From: PALSA-505 sp963762615
GTDB lineage: Bacteria > Actinomycetota > Actinomycetes > Streptosporangiales > Streptosporangiaceae
Assembly (NCBI GenBank): GCA_963762615.1
Contig: CAVXLG010000001.1
Coordinates: 1-64,000, forward strand
Direction: 5' to 3'
Length of the DNA stretch: 64,000 bases
Shown: positions 8,704 to 15,664 of the stretch, piece after piece
Position numbering within the stretch: position 1 is the first letter of the stretch
Layout: each line of letters opens with the position of its first letter
The notes under the pieces: model-generated
The model's input: only the letters and a program-made list of their open reading frames with translations
What the model was told of the DNA's origin: nothing
Database searches by the model: none
Made by a program: the position numbers and the translations under genes

Positions 8704-9189
8704 ATGAGCAGCACGGAAACCACCAGTAACACCTCGACGGAGATGCCCGAAGCAGAAACCGTCGATATGAAGCTCGAGGTCGTGACATTGCCCGTCTCCG
8801 ATGTCGACCGGGCCAAGGCCTTCTACCAGAGCCTGGGATGGCGGATGGATGCCGACATCGCCGTGGGCGACGCCTTCCGTGTGGTCCAGGTAACGCCCAC
8901 TCATTCGGCCTGCTCAATCGCGTTCGGGAAGGGCGTCACCACGGGCGAGCCGGGCTCGGTTCAGCGCCTGATCCTGGCCGTCTACGATATCGACGCGGCG
9001 CGTGCGGACTTCATCCGCCGCGGCGTCGAGGTCAGCGGGGTGTTCCACCTCGCCGGGGGACCTGTTCCTGGCCCGGACCCGGAAGGCCGCTCCTACCAGA
9101 CTTATGCCTCGTTCAGTGATCCGGATGGCAACGGATGGCTGCTCCAGGAGATCAAGACGCGGCTGCCAGGCCGGGAGTGGGAGGACTGA
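8704..9189 (+). CDS. VOC (glyoxalase/bleomycin-resistance fold) protein
   Basis: 161 residues from ATG 8704, with GACGGAGGT as ribosome binding site. After a roughly 20-residue polar tail comes one VOC domain: MKLEVVTLPVSDVDRAKAFY, QSLGWRMDADI, VQRLILAVYDIDAARADFIRRG and the closing SFSDPDGNGWLLQEI, where Glu is the usual metal ligand. Such proteins are metal-dependent lyases, dioxygenases or drug-binding proteins. The partner ORF starts two bases after the stop and an epoxide hydrolase lies opposite, a set repeated in other actinomycetes by my recollection. Substrate unknown. Confidence 0.8.
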   Translation: MSSTETTSNTSTEMPEAETVDMKLEVVTLPVSDVDRAKAFYQSLGWRMDADIAVGDAFRVVQVTPTHSACSIAFGKGVTTGEPGSVQRLILAVYDIDAARADFIRRGVEVSGVFHLAGGPVPGPDPEGRSYQTYASFSDPDGNGWLLQEIKTRLPGREWED

Positions 9190-9191
9190 CG

Positions 9192-9392
9192 ATGGACATC
9201 GCTGCCCGGGCCAGCCTGCTCCGCGAAACGGCCGAGCATCACGACCCTTACGAGAAGACCCACGCCGCGCACAACTGGTGGGACTGGTATGCCGCCTACA
9301 TGGACGCGCGCGAGCAAGGGAGCACGCCTGATGAGGCATCAAAGGCCGCGGGGCGCTACATGGAGGAAGTCCTGCACATATCAGCCCTATGA
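9192..9392 (+). CDS. Small conserved protein downstream of the VOC gene
   Basis: 66 residues, starting at ATG 9192 only two bases after the preceding stop, so translationally coupled. The sequence is compact and mostly helical, with a tryptophan-rich core (HNWWDWYAAYMDAREQGS) and ASKAAGRYMEEV. This shape is familiar from small proteins encoded next to VOC or hydrolase genes in actinobacteria, but no function is known to me. The tight spacing suggests it works with the VOC protein. Confidence 0.65.
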   Translation: MDIAARASLLRETAEHHDPYEKTHAAHNWWDWYAAYMDAREQGSTPDEASKAAGRYMEEVLHISAL

Positions 9393-9471
9393 GCTCATCG
9401 CGGCCGACCCGCCGGACCCGCTGGCGGCGGGGTACAGGACAGTGCTCTAGCGTCCGCCAGGGTTCAGGTGC

Positions 9472-9492
9472 TTGGCTGCACTGTTGGCTGCA
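9472..9492 (+). repeat. 12-bp-period direct repeat (TTGGCTGCA twice)
   Basis: TTGGCTGCA occurs at 9472-9480 and 9484-9492. Period and core sequence match the pairs at 6288-6310 and 18659-18679. No integrase gene is next to it now, so it may be an integration scar. Confidence 0.4.
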
Positions 9493-9514
9493 TAGATAGC
9501 GCTGCGGGCTGTGG

Positions 9515-10693
9515 CTAGCGCAGTGATCTGAACGCGGCCCGGATCTCGGTCGCGAACAGCTCGGGTTCTTCCCAGGCGGCGAAGTGGCCGCCCTTGTCGG
9601 CCTCGTGGAAGTAGGTGAGGGTGGGGTAGCCCTGCTCGACCCAGCTGCGCGGGGCGCGGAAGGACTCGCCGGGGAACACCGTGAAGCCGACCGGGAGCTT
9701 GACCGGCGGAGCAGCCTGCCCGGCCGTGGCAGCTGCGGCTCGTCCGTGCTCCCAGTACGACCGGGCGGCCGAGGTCCCGGTGCCGGTCAGCCAGTAGGTG
9801 GTGATGTTGTCGAGGATGTGGTCGCGGGTGAGACCGCCGGACGGCTGCCCGCTGGTGAAGGCGCGGGAGATCTTGTAGTAGGCGTCGGTGTCGTGGTCGA
9901 GCATCCAGGCGGCCAGGGCGAGGGGTGAATCCAGCAGCGCGTAGCCGATCGTCTGCGGCCGGGTGGCCTGCTCCAGGAAGTAGCCGAAGCCGCTGGTCAT
10001 GAATGTGTTGCGCGCGTCGGCCGCCGCGCGTTCCTCCTTGGTTTCGGTCGGCAGCGTGGCGCCGTCGGTCGTCACGAGCAGGTTCATGTGGATGCCGGCC
10101 AGGCCTTCGGGTGCCTGGCGGCCCATCTGGTCGGTGACCCAGGCGCCCTGGTCGCCGCCCTGGGCGACGTAGCGGGTGTAGCCCAGGCGGTGCATCAGCT
10201 CGGCCCACGCTTGCGCGATGCGGCCGGGGTCCCAGCCGACCTCGGCCGGCGCGGCGGAGAAGCCGTAGCCGGGCAGGGACGGCACCACCAGGTGGAACGC
10301 GTCCTCGGCGGAGCCGCCGTGCGCGGTCGGGTCGGTGAGTGGGCCGATGACCCCGAGCAGCTCGATGACCGAGCCGGGCCAGCCGTGGGTGATGATCAGC
10401 GGCAGCGCGTTCTCGTGCTGCGACTTGACGTGGATGAAGTGGATGTCCACCCCGTCGATCTCGGTGGTGAACTGCGCAAGCGCGTTCAGTCTTGCCTCGC
10501 ACTTGCGCCAGTCATACTCGGCCGCCCAGTAGCGCGCGAGTTCCTGGATCGTGGCCAGCTGCACGCCCTGCGACCGGTCGGCGACGAGTTCCGTGGTGGG
10601 CCAGCGTGTCGCGGCGATGCGTTGCTGAAGATCGGCGATCGCTTCGTCGGGCATGTCAACGCGGAAAGGACGGATCTCGGTTTCGCTAGACAT
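9515..10693 (-). CDS. Epoxide hydrolase (EHN domain plus alpha/beta hydrolase)
   Basis: 392 residues, the normal length for microsomal-type bacterial epoxide hydrolases. Residues 1-110 form the EHN domain (FRVDMPDEAIADLQQRIAAT, then RWP). The alpha/beta-hydrolase core follows: oxyanion motif HGWPGS near 125, nucleophile Asp in QGGDQGAW near 185, and the catalytic His in KGGHFAAWEEPELF near 375. The reaction is hydrolysis of epoxides to vicinal diols, probably in detoxification or secondary metabolism. It is transcribed leftwards and alone; its start at 10693 is preceded by an AGGAGG-type ribosome binding site. Confidence 0.88.
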   Translation of the reverse strand: MSSETEIRPFRVDMPDEAIADLQQRIAATRWPTTELVADRSQGVQLATIQELARYWAAEYDWRKCEARLNALAQFTTEIDGVDIHFIHVKSQHENALPLIITHGWPGSVIELLGVIGPLTDPTAHGGSAEDAFHLVVPSLPGYGFSAAPAEVGWDPGRIAQAWAELMHRLGYTRYVAQGGDQGAWVTDQMGRQAPEGLAGIHMNLLVTTDGATLPTETKEERAAADARNTFMTSGFGYFLEQATRPQTIGYALLDSPLALAAWMLDHDTDAYYKISRAFTSGQPSGGLTRDHILDNITTYWLTGTGTSAARSYWEHGRAAAATAGQAAPPVKLPVGFTVFPGESFRAPRSWVEQGYPTLTYFHEADKGGHFAAWEEPELFATEIRAAFRSLR

Positions 10694-10711
10694 ACGTCTC
10701 CACCTCCTGGA

Positions 10712-10963
10712 TTAAGCGCGTGACGCTAACGGCACGGCGATCTGCTCAGGAGAGAGCCACTGGACCTTGCGTTCCAATGACCTAGGCACGAAGGGATAGA
10801 CGGTCCCAGCACGACGAAGATCCTTGGGAGGCTGGATCACGAAGGTCTTGATCCAGTCGGCGACGGTTCGAAGCGCTTCTAGATCGATTTCCGCGAGCTG
10901 TCCTGTCCTGCTGACGTCCTGGAGATCCTGGAGCAGGAAGGGATTAGTGGTCGTTGCTGGCAT
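10712..10963 (-). CDS. Truncated DUF6875-like protein
   Basis: 83 residues upstream of the epoxide hydrolase on the same strand. The phrase WIKTFVIQPPKDLRRAG followed by YPFVPRSLE resembles the N-terminal part of DUF6875 proteins, which are usually near 200 residues. The frame stops soon after, so the gene is probably truncated. The start ATG at 10963 is preceded by AGGAGAAGG, a good ribosome binding site. It sits 18 bases before the hydrolase and may be co-transcribed. Family assignment is from memory of the motif. Confidence 0.5.
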   Translation of the reverse strand: MPATTTNPFLLQDLQDVSRTGQLAEIDLEALRTVADWIKTFVIQPPKDLRRAGTVYPFVPRSLERKVQWLSPEQIAVPLASRA

Positions 10964-11209
10964 GGAACCTTCTCCTGAACAGAGCCCCTTGAGGCCTAGT
11001 TTGCTCCGTTCCCCTCGCAGCTGCCAGAATCCGTGCGAGTGGACACCGGGTCTGGGTTCGGCGAAGCCGATCGCGTGCGACGCGACCGCAGGGAGCGACC
11101 TAGAGGCGGTGGCGGCGAGCTGGACAATCGGGAGCGAGGGTGACGGTCACGCACAGCACCGGCCTGCCTGACGTGTGAGCCACCTGGATCTGCGGGCACT
11201 GCGGATGCG

Positions 11210-11263
11210 GCCCGGCGTGCGCCGGGCGGGCCTCCCCAAGGCTGAGCCCGGCGCACGCCGGGC
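11210..11263. repeat. Pair of perfect palindromes
   Basis: GCCCGGCG-TG-CGCCGGGC (11210-11227) and GCCCGGCG-CA-CGCCGGGC (11246-11263) are perfect 8-bp hairpins and reverse complements of each other, so the whole segment can also form one larger cruciform. They follow the HAD gene on the minus strand and may aid termination or mark an element end. Confidence 0.5.
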
Positions 11264-11265
11264 CA

Positions 11266-11284
11266 GCGGCGCCGCAGGCGCCGC
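11266..11284 (-). terminator. Stem-loop downstream of the HAD gene
   Basis: GCGGCGCC-GCA-GGCGCCGC, perfect 8-bp stem with a 3-base loop, 17 bases past the HAD stop on the minus strand. No U-tract follows, as is usual in actinobacteria. Confidence 0.5.
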
Positions 11285-11301
11285 CTTGATCTATATATGG
11301 G

Positions 11302-12024
11302 TCAATTCGGCAGTGCGACGCGTGGTGTGGCGCGCAGTGCCGCACTGATCTCGGCCAGTCGGCTGGTCACGGCGTCGGCTCCGGCCTCGTCCAGCTGGCT
11401 GGCCTTGCCGGGCTTGTTCGCGAAGCCGATCACCGCGACACCGGCGAGCTTCCCGGCGACGACATCAGACGGGGAGTCCCCGACGAAGAAGGCCTCGCCC
11501 GGCCCGGCGTCTAGCTGGCTGACGGCCATCCGGACCCGGTACGGGCTGGGCTTCATCAGCGCCGGGTCGGCGTCGTCCCGGCCGACAACCGCGGTGACAT
11601 ACCGGGTGAGCCGGTGGTCCCCCAGGTAGGCGGCGATTGCCGCGCTGGAATTGTTGCTGACGATCGTCACTGTGTGCCCGGTGTCGTGCGCAGTGCGCAT
11701 CAAGTCAGATGAGCCCTGAGTGGCCCGGGCTGCCCGGGCTGCCCTGGTCTCCAGCCTAGTCAGGATTCGCTGCGCTGTTTCGGCAACGTCCGGCCCGAGG
11801 TCGGCGACCTGGCGGAAGACCTCCAGCGGGTCGTCGGCATCCCGCGCCCCGGGCGGGAGGCTGACCGGTACTCGGCGCAGTGCCGTGCGGAACTGCTCGG
11901 CTACGACCGGGGCGGTGATCCCGCCGAAGATCGCACACACCGGGCCGTCGAAGTCCAGGAGGACGTGAGCGCTGCGCTGGACGATTCGCTGGATGCTCGC
12001 GCCCGTGTCGCGGGCGGTGGTCAT
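11302..12024 (-). CDS. HAD-family hydrolase of the AICE
   Basis: 240 residues from ATG 12024, which overlaps the GntR stop by four bases (ATGA). An in-frame start at 12054 would give 250 residues but ignores this coupling. Haloacid dehalogenase motifs are in order: LLDFDGPVCAI (nucleophile Asp and acid Asp), IVSNNSSAA (motif II), MKPSPYRV (Lys, motif III) and FFVGDSPSDV (motif IV). It is a small-molecule phosphatase or phosphoglycolate phosphatase-like enzyme; substrate unknown. A HAD or Nudix hydrolase behind the GntR gene is usual in AICEs, where the Nudix protein Pif of pSAM2 prevents redundant transfer. Whether this HAD plays a similar part is unknown. Confidence 0.8.
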   Translation of the reverse strand: MTTARDTGASIQRIVQRSAHVLLDFDGPVCAIFGGITAPVVAEQFRTALRRVPVSLPPGARDADDPLEVFRQVADLGPDVAETAQRILTRLETRAARAARATQGSSDLMRTAHDTGHTVTIVSNNSSAAIAAYLGDHRLTRYVTAVVGRDDADPALMKPSPYRVRMAVSQLDAGPGEAFFVGDSPSDVVAGKLAGVAVIGFANKPGKASQLDEAGADAVTSRLAEISAALRATPRVALPN

Positions 12025-12863
12025 TGTGCCTGGTCGCGGCTGACCGTTGACCACATGCTGTCGAACCAGGCCTGCGCCTGGGCGACGTACTGCGCGCTGA
12101 CGCCGGTCGGGTCGTCGCCGGTCTCGTAGTGGAACAAGGTGGCGTCCTTGCCCATCAGGTCATACATCGGCACCTGCTCGCCGTGCAGGGTGACGGCGTG
12201 CTCGGTGATCGGGTAGAAGCCGAAGAACGCCTCGGCCCGGTTCAGGATGTACAGCTTGAACATCGGCACCGCGCCGTGCACCCGCACCTGGGCGCTGGTG
12301 GTCTTGACCAGGCCGAGGTCGGCCAGCTCGGCGACCGACTCGGTGATCGCGTCGGTGTGGCGGCGGCTGATCAGCTCGGCCCGCTCCCGGAACGCGGGCT
12401 CGTCGGCCAGGTCCGCGACCCGCGATGGGATGGCCCACGTCTCGCGGGTGTCGGGGATCAGGATGCGGATGTCGATGCTCTCTGGGACGAGCTGGCCGAG
12501 GCGTATCTTGTCCAGCGGCTCCTGGATCACGCCGTGCAGCGTCTCGCCGGAGAATCCGGAGAAGTCGATCGACACCTTGGGCTGCTCGAAGGCCCGCTCG
12601 ACGTGCGGGCGCAGCGCGATCGCGCGGGCAGTGCGCTCGCGCACGAACACTCCGCTCCCCTGCCGGGAGACGACCAGCCCCTCGTCGCGCAGCAGGCGGA
12701 TGGCTTGCTGGATGGTCATCCGGGCCACGCCGTACCGCTGGGCCAGCTCACTGCCTGACGGAAGCTTCTCGCCGGGTGCGAGCCTCCGGGTCAGGATCGC
12801 AGCCCGCAGCGCGTTGGCGACCTGCTGATATGGCGGCCGCGGGTCATCCGGGTCAAGTGCCAT
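12021..12863 (-). CDS. GntR-family transcriptional repressor (KorSA-like)
   Basis: 280 residues from ATG 12863; a GTG at 12881 would add six. The N-terminal winged helix is clear: PPYQQVANALRAAILTRR, LAPGEKLPSGSELAQRYGVA, RMTIQQAIRLLRDEGLVV, RQGSGVFVRE. The C-terminal 190 residues differ from standard GntR effector domains but match the long form found in AICEs. In pSAM2 the GntR protein KorSA represses pra and its own gene, keeping the element integrated. Here the gene faces pra across a 141-base region with repeated CTAG-centred motifs, which are likely operators. Its stop overlaps the HAD start. Confidence 0.85.
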   Translation of the reverse strand: MALDPDDPRPPYQQVANALRAAILTRRLAPGEKLPSGSELAQRYGVARMTIQQAIRLLRDEGLVVSRQGSGVFVRERTARAIALRPHVERAFEQPKVSIDFSGFSGETLHGVIQEPLDKIRLGQLVPESIDIRILIPDTRETWAIPSRVADLADEPAFRERAELISRRHTDAITESVAELADLGLVKTTSAQVRVHGAVPMFKLYILNRAEAFFGFYPITEHAVTLHGEQVPMYDLMGKDATLFHYETGDDPTGVSAQYVAQAQAWFDSMWSTVSRDQAQ

Positions 12864-12891
12864 GTCCCAAGCGTACGGCACACCTGGCCAG

Positions 12892-12975
12892 CTTTCCTAG
12901 GCAACCCGGTCTTCTTATCTTGACCTGGCTAGCCATGCTGTGCCAATCTGTACTTGCCTAGCCAACCTAGCCGGG
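12892..12975. promoter_or_regulatory. Divergent control region with repeated CTAG-centred half-sites
   Basis: Between gntR and pra lie CCTAGGCAACCCGG (12896-12909), CTGGCTAGCCATG (12925-12937) and GCCTAGCCAACCTAGCCGG (12956-12974). All share CTAG cores with GGC/CAACC flanks, and the middle one contains the palindrome GGCTAGCC. A TTGACC -35-like box is at 12920-12925. They are probably binding sites for the GntR repressor controlling both directions. Confidence 0.5.
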
Positions 12976-13004
12976 TTGGCGCTACTTCAGCGGAGGTGAA
13001 GGCC

Positions 13005-13427
13005 ATGGCCTTCAGGAACGGAACGCGGCTGCCGGTGAGCATGGCCCAGGTGTTCCCGCACGGGTGTCACCTGATGCCGGACTCGATCACCGAGGCCCAG
13101 GACTATGACGAGCAGACCCGCACCCGCACCCCGGCGATCGACAAGCTCACCGGAAAGCGGGTGTTCCAGTGCCGGGTCGCCGATATGGACGCCGAACTGG
13201 AGGGCCGGTCCCGGGAAACGGTGGTCAAGATACTGACCGACCGGCCGCCGGTCCCGCCGACCGGGCAGCCGTTCGAGCTGGTCGAGTTCGACGGGCTGCA
13301 AGTCACGCCCTACGTGGACTCCGGCCGCTGCCAGGGCCGGGGGAAGTGCGCGGCGCGGATGGCGTTCTCGCTTCGCGCCACCGGGATCAAGGCCGCCCGC
13401 CCGGCAGCCAGCCGGGATGCGGCCTGA
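13005..13427 (+). CDS. pra: Pra-type activator of replication, integration and excision
   Basis: 140 residues from ATG 13005, preceded by GGAGGTGAAGG. The sequence follows the conserved pattern of AICE proteins named after pSAM2 Pra: an opening RLPVSMAQVFPHGCHLMPDS, a middle KRVFQCRVADMDAE and the closing FELVEFDGLQVTPYVDS, then MAFSLRATGIKA. In pSAM2, Pra is required to turn on rep, xis and int and so starts the excision-replication-transfer phase; it is repressed by KorSA. It is the first gene of the rightward element operon and overlaps the next gene by one base (TGATG). Confidence 0.8.
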   Translation: MAFRNGTRLPVSMAQVFPHGCHLMPDSITEAQDYDEQTRTRTPAIDKLTGKRVFQCRVADMDAELEGRSRETVVKILTDRPPVPPTGQPFELVEFDGLQVTPYVDSGRCQGRGKCAARMAFSLRATGIKAARPAASRDAA

Positions 13428-13693
13428 TGCCCGCCCGCCGCGTCACCACCGTGACCATGCCGGTGAACGGCCGGTCCGGGGTGGCGTTCGAGTCTTACCG
13501 CGAGCGCACCCCGCTGCTGACCATCTGGGCGGCCCGGCCCGGGCTGCTGGTCACCCTCACCCTGCCCGAGCACCTCAACGCGGGACACGTGCGGTTCGCC
13601 CGCGACCTGGCATCCACCGCCGCGCGGTACGCGGCCGAAGTGGAGCGCCGCTATCGCGGCCTGCCGTCAGTCCCAATCCGGGTCCCCGCGTGA
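13427..13693 (+). CDS. Small AICE protein of unknown function
   Basis: 88 residues. The start ATG shares a base with the pra stop (TGATG), so translation is coupled. It is basic at the N-terminus, with a hydrophobic strand (LLTIWAARPGLLVTLTLP) and a C-terminal helix (FARDLASTAARYAAEVERRY). No known domain recognised. A strong terminator-like hairpin lies 17 bases downstream, separating it from the next gene block. Confidence 0.65.
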   Translation: MPARRVTTVTMPVNGRSGVAFESYRERTPLLTIWAARPGLLVTLTLPEHLNAGHVRFARDLASTAARYAAEVERRYRGLPSVPIRVPA

Positions 13694-13709
13694 TGTGCCT
13701 GATCCGAGT

Positions 13710-13744
13710 GGCCCCGGCCGGTGTTCGCCGCACCGGCCGGGGCC
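13710..13744 (+). terminator. Strong hairpin between element gene blocks
   Basis: GGCCCCGGCCGGTG (13710-13723), 7-base loop, CACCGGCCGGGGCC (13731-13744), followed by CTTTCC. A perfect 14-bp stem. It would end the pra transcript or attenuate read-through into the tra-rep operon. Confidence 0.75.
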
Positions 13745-13794
13745 CTTTCCGTTTGTCCCTGCCCAAGCACCACTCAGGAAGGAACCCGTCCATC

Positions 13795-14037
13795 ATGACC
13801 GATCAGCCCGCCCGGGTCAGCCCGGGTGAGATCAGCGCCTTTCTCGATCAGCTGCGTGCCATCACCCCGGACACGCTGCTGGCCGAGCGCATCCGGTTCT
13901 TCGAGCGCAAGGCCGCCCTGCTGTCGCGGGTCGCCGCCAGCCTGGACACCGCCGAGGCGCATCAGGTCGCCGCCGACGCCTGGGCGTATGTCGGCTGCCT
14001 GGCCCGCCAGCGTGACCGAGCAGAGGTGACCGAATGA
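13795..14037 (+). CDS. Small helical AICE protein preceding tra
   Basis: 80 residues from ATG 13795; its stop overlaps the tra start by four bases (ATGA). The protein is almost entirely helical (ISAFLDQLRAITPDTLLAER, FFERKAALLSRVAASLD, AEAHQVAADAWAYVGCLAR). No membrane segment and no known domain seen. Its place just ahead of the FtsK-like translocase suggests a role in transfer or its control, but this is inference. Confidence 0.65.
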   Translation: MTDQPARVSPGEISAFLDQLRAITPDTLLAERIRFFERKAALLSRVAASLDTAEAHQVAADAWAYVGCLARQRDRAEVTE

Positions 14038-15500
14038 GGACGTCCGCGTACTCCGGCCAGCAGCTGGCCCAGGTGGACAACCCGGACCCGTTCGCCCCGC
14101 CCGCCTGGCGGTCGCCGGTCTACCACACCCCCGGCTGGGTGATCACGATCGTCCAGCTCATCCGCGTGATCGTCGCCCTGGTCAAGTTCCTGGCCCGACA
14201 CCCGCTGCTGGATCTGGAGGTGGCCGTCCTGGTGCTGGCCTGGCGGCTGGCCGGATGGCCCGGCCCGGTCATCCTCACCAGCGCCGTGACCGTGATCCTC
14301 ACCGGCTGGCGGGTGCGCTGGCCGGGCTCGTTCTCCCGGTTCATCGGCTCCCCGGTCCGTGGCAGGTGGCGGCGCTGGCATTACCAGCGGCACTGGCTGG
14401 CCGTGCTGACCATCGCCCACCTGGTGCCGGTGTTCCGCGGTCAGGTCCTGGTCCCCGTGCTCGGCAAGGTCCGCTCGACCCGGTACACCGACCGGGTGGC
14501 CGTCCGGCTCGTCTCCGGGCAGGCTGCCGCAGACTTCTCTGCCCGGGTGGAGAACCTGGCGCACGGGTTCGGCGCGATACTCTGCCGGGTCCGCTCGGCC
14601 CGGCCCGGCTTCCTGATCCTGGAGTTCGTCCGCCGCGACGCGCTTGCGCAGATCATCTCCGCCCTGGCCATCCCGGAGCACGCGGACTTGAAGGCCCTGG
14701 CCATCGGGCGGCGCGAGGACGGCTCACCCTGGCTGGTCCGACTCCACGGCACCCACCTGCTGGTCGCCGGGGCCACCGGCGCTGGGAAAGGCTCCATCCT
14801 TTGGTCCATGATCCGCGCCATGCTCGGCCTGCTTCAGGCCAGGCTGGTCAAGATACTCGGCGCCGACCCGAAGGTGATGGAACTGGCCTACGGCCGGGCC
14901 ATCTTCGACGCCTACGGCCAGTACGCCGCCGAGCCCGCCGCGATCGTCGCCATGCTGGAGGCCGCGGTCACCGACATGCGTGCCCGGGCCGCCCAGCTCG
15001 CGGGCAAGCAACGCGACCACACCCCGACCCCCGAGTTCCCGTTCGTGGTGATCGTGGTGGACGAGGTGGCATTCCTCACCGCCTACCAGCCCGACAAGAA
15101 CCTGCGCGAGCGGGTCAAGGCCGCGCTCGCCACTCTCACCACCCAGGGCCGAGCGGTCGGCTACTGCGTGGTGGCCGCGTTGCAGGACCCCAGGAAGGAG
15201 GTCATGTCGATCCGGAACCTGTTCCCGGACCGGATCGCGATGCGGCTGGATGAGCCCGAGCAGGTGGACATGGTGCTCGGCGACGGCGCCCACGACCGCG
15301 GCGCCACCGCCGACCTCATCTCGCCCGACCCGGCCACGGGCGCCGGGGGGGCCTTCGTCCGGCTAGAGGCTGATCCCGATCCGGTGCGGGTCCGCGCCGC
15401 CTGGGTGTCCGATGAGGACATCCGGGCCATGGCCGCGCAGTGCACCGCCGCGTGCGCGCCCGATCGCGAGCTGCGCGCGGTTGAGGGGGAGGCCGCCTGA
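14034..15500 (+). CDS. traSA: FtsK/SpoIIIE-like DNA translocase (TraSA/TraB type)
   Basis: 488 residues, the usual size for the AICE main transfer protein. The N-terminal part has hydrophobic segments (HPLLDLEVAVLVLAWRLAG and VILTSAVTVILTGWRV) that anchor it in the membrane. The ATPase domain has Walker A VAGATGAGKGSI near 245, Walker B FVVIVVDEVAFL near 345, and TTQGRAVGYCVVAALQDPRK. These proteins form a hexameric pore that moves double-stranded DNA between mycelia after binding clt repeats, unlike relaxase-based conjugation. It overlaps the upstream gene by four bases and the next gene by one. Confidence 0.88.
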   Translation: MRTSAYSGQQLAQVDNPDPFAPPAWRSPVYHTPGWVITIVQLIRVIVALVKFLARHPLLDLEVAVLVLAWRLAGWPGPVILTSAVTVILTGWRVRWPGSFSRFIGSPVRGRWRRWHYQRHWLAVLTIAHLVPVFRGQVLVPVLGKVRSTRYTDRVAVRLVSGQAAADFSARVENLAHGFGAILCRVRSARPGFLILEFVRRDALAQIISALAIPEHADLKALAIGRREDGSPWLVRLHGTHLLVAGATGAGKGSILWSMIRAMLGLLQARLVKILGADPKVMELAYGRAIFDAYGQYAAEPAAIVAMLEAAVTDMRARAAQLAGKQRDHTPTPEFPFVVIVVDEVAFLTAYQPDKNLRERVKAALATLTTQGRAVGYCVVAALQDPRKEVMSIRNLFPDRIAMRLDEPEQVDMVLGDGAHDRGATADLISPDPATGAGGAFVRLEADPDPVRVRAAWVSDEDIRAMAAQCTAACAPDRELRAVEGEAA

Positions 15501-15664
15501 TGAACTTCCCCGCGACGAGCTGGCGGACCGACGACCCGTGCCCGTGCTGCGGCCGGGCACTAACGGCCACCGACGACGGGCACGCCCGGGTCATCCTGCA
15601 CTGCCCGCTGTGCGGCTGGTCATCCACCTGGACCGGCGACCACGGAACCGGGGTGATCGAATGA
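15500..15664 (+). CDS. 54-residue zinc-ribbon peptide of the AICE
   Basis: A short gene in the tra-rep operon. ATG at 15500 shares its A with the tra TGA stop, and its own TGA overlaps the repSA ATG (ATGA). The peptide has two CxxC pairs, CPCCGRAL and HCPLCGW, spaced as in a zinc ribbon, plus tryptophans near the N- and C-terminus. Overlap at both ends argues that it is a real gene. A role in binding element DNA or Rep is inferred only; the function is unknown. Confidence 0.7.
   Translation: MNFPATSWRTDDPCPCCGRALTATDDGHARVILHCPLCGWSSTWTGDHGTGVIE

Larger units (their letters stand above)
10964..11301. other. Intergenic region at the left side of the AICE
   Basis: No gene is supportable. It holds two mirrored GC palindromes (11210-11227 and 11246-11263) and a stem-loop (11266-11284), described separately. 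I looked here for the tRNA-Arg 3' half expected at the distal end of the element and did not find it. Confidence 0.4.

Noticed and set aside
6377..9392. A defence or toxin-antitoxin island
   Set aside because: The genes are metal sensing and efflux, NTF2-like and VOC proteins; no nuclease, methylase or toxin-antitoxin pair was recognised.
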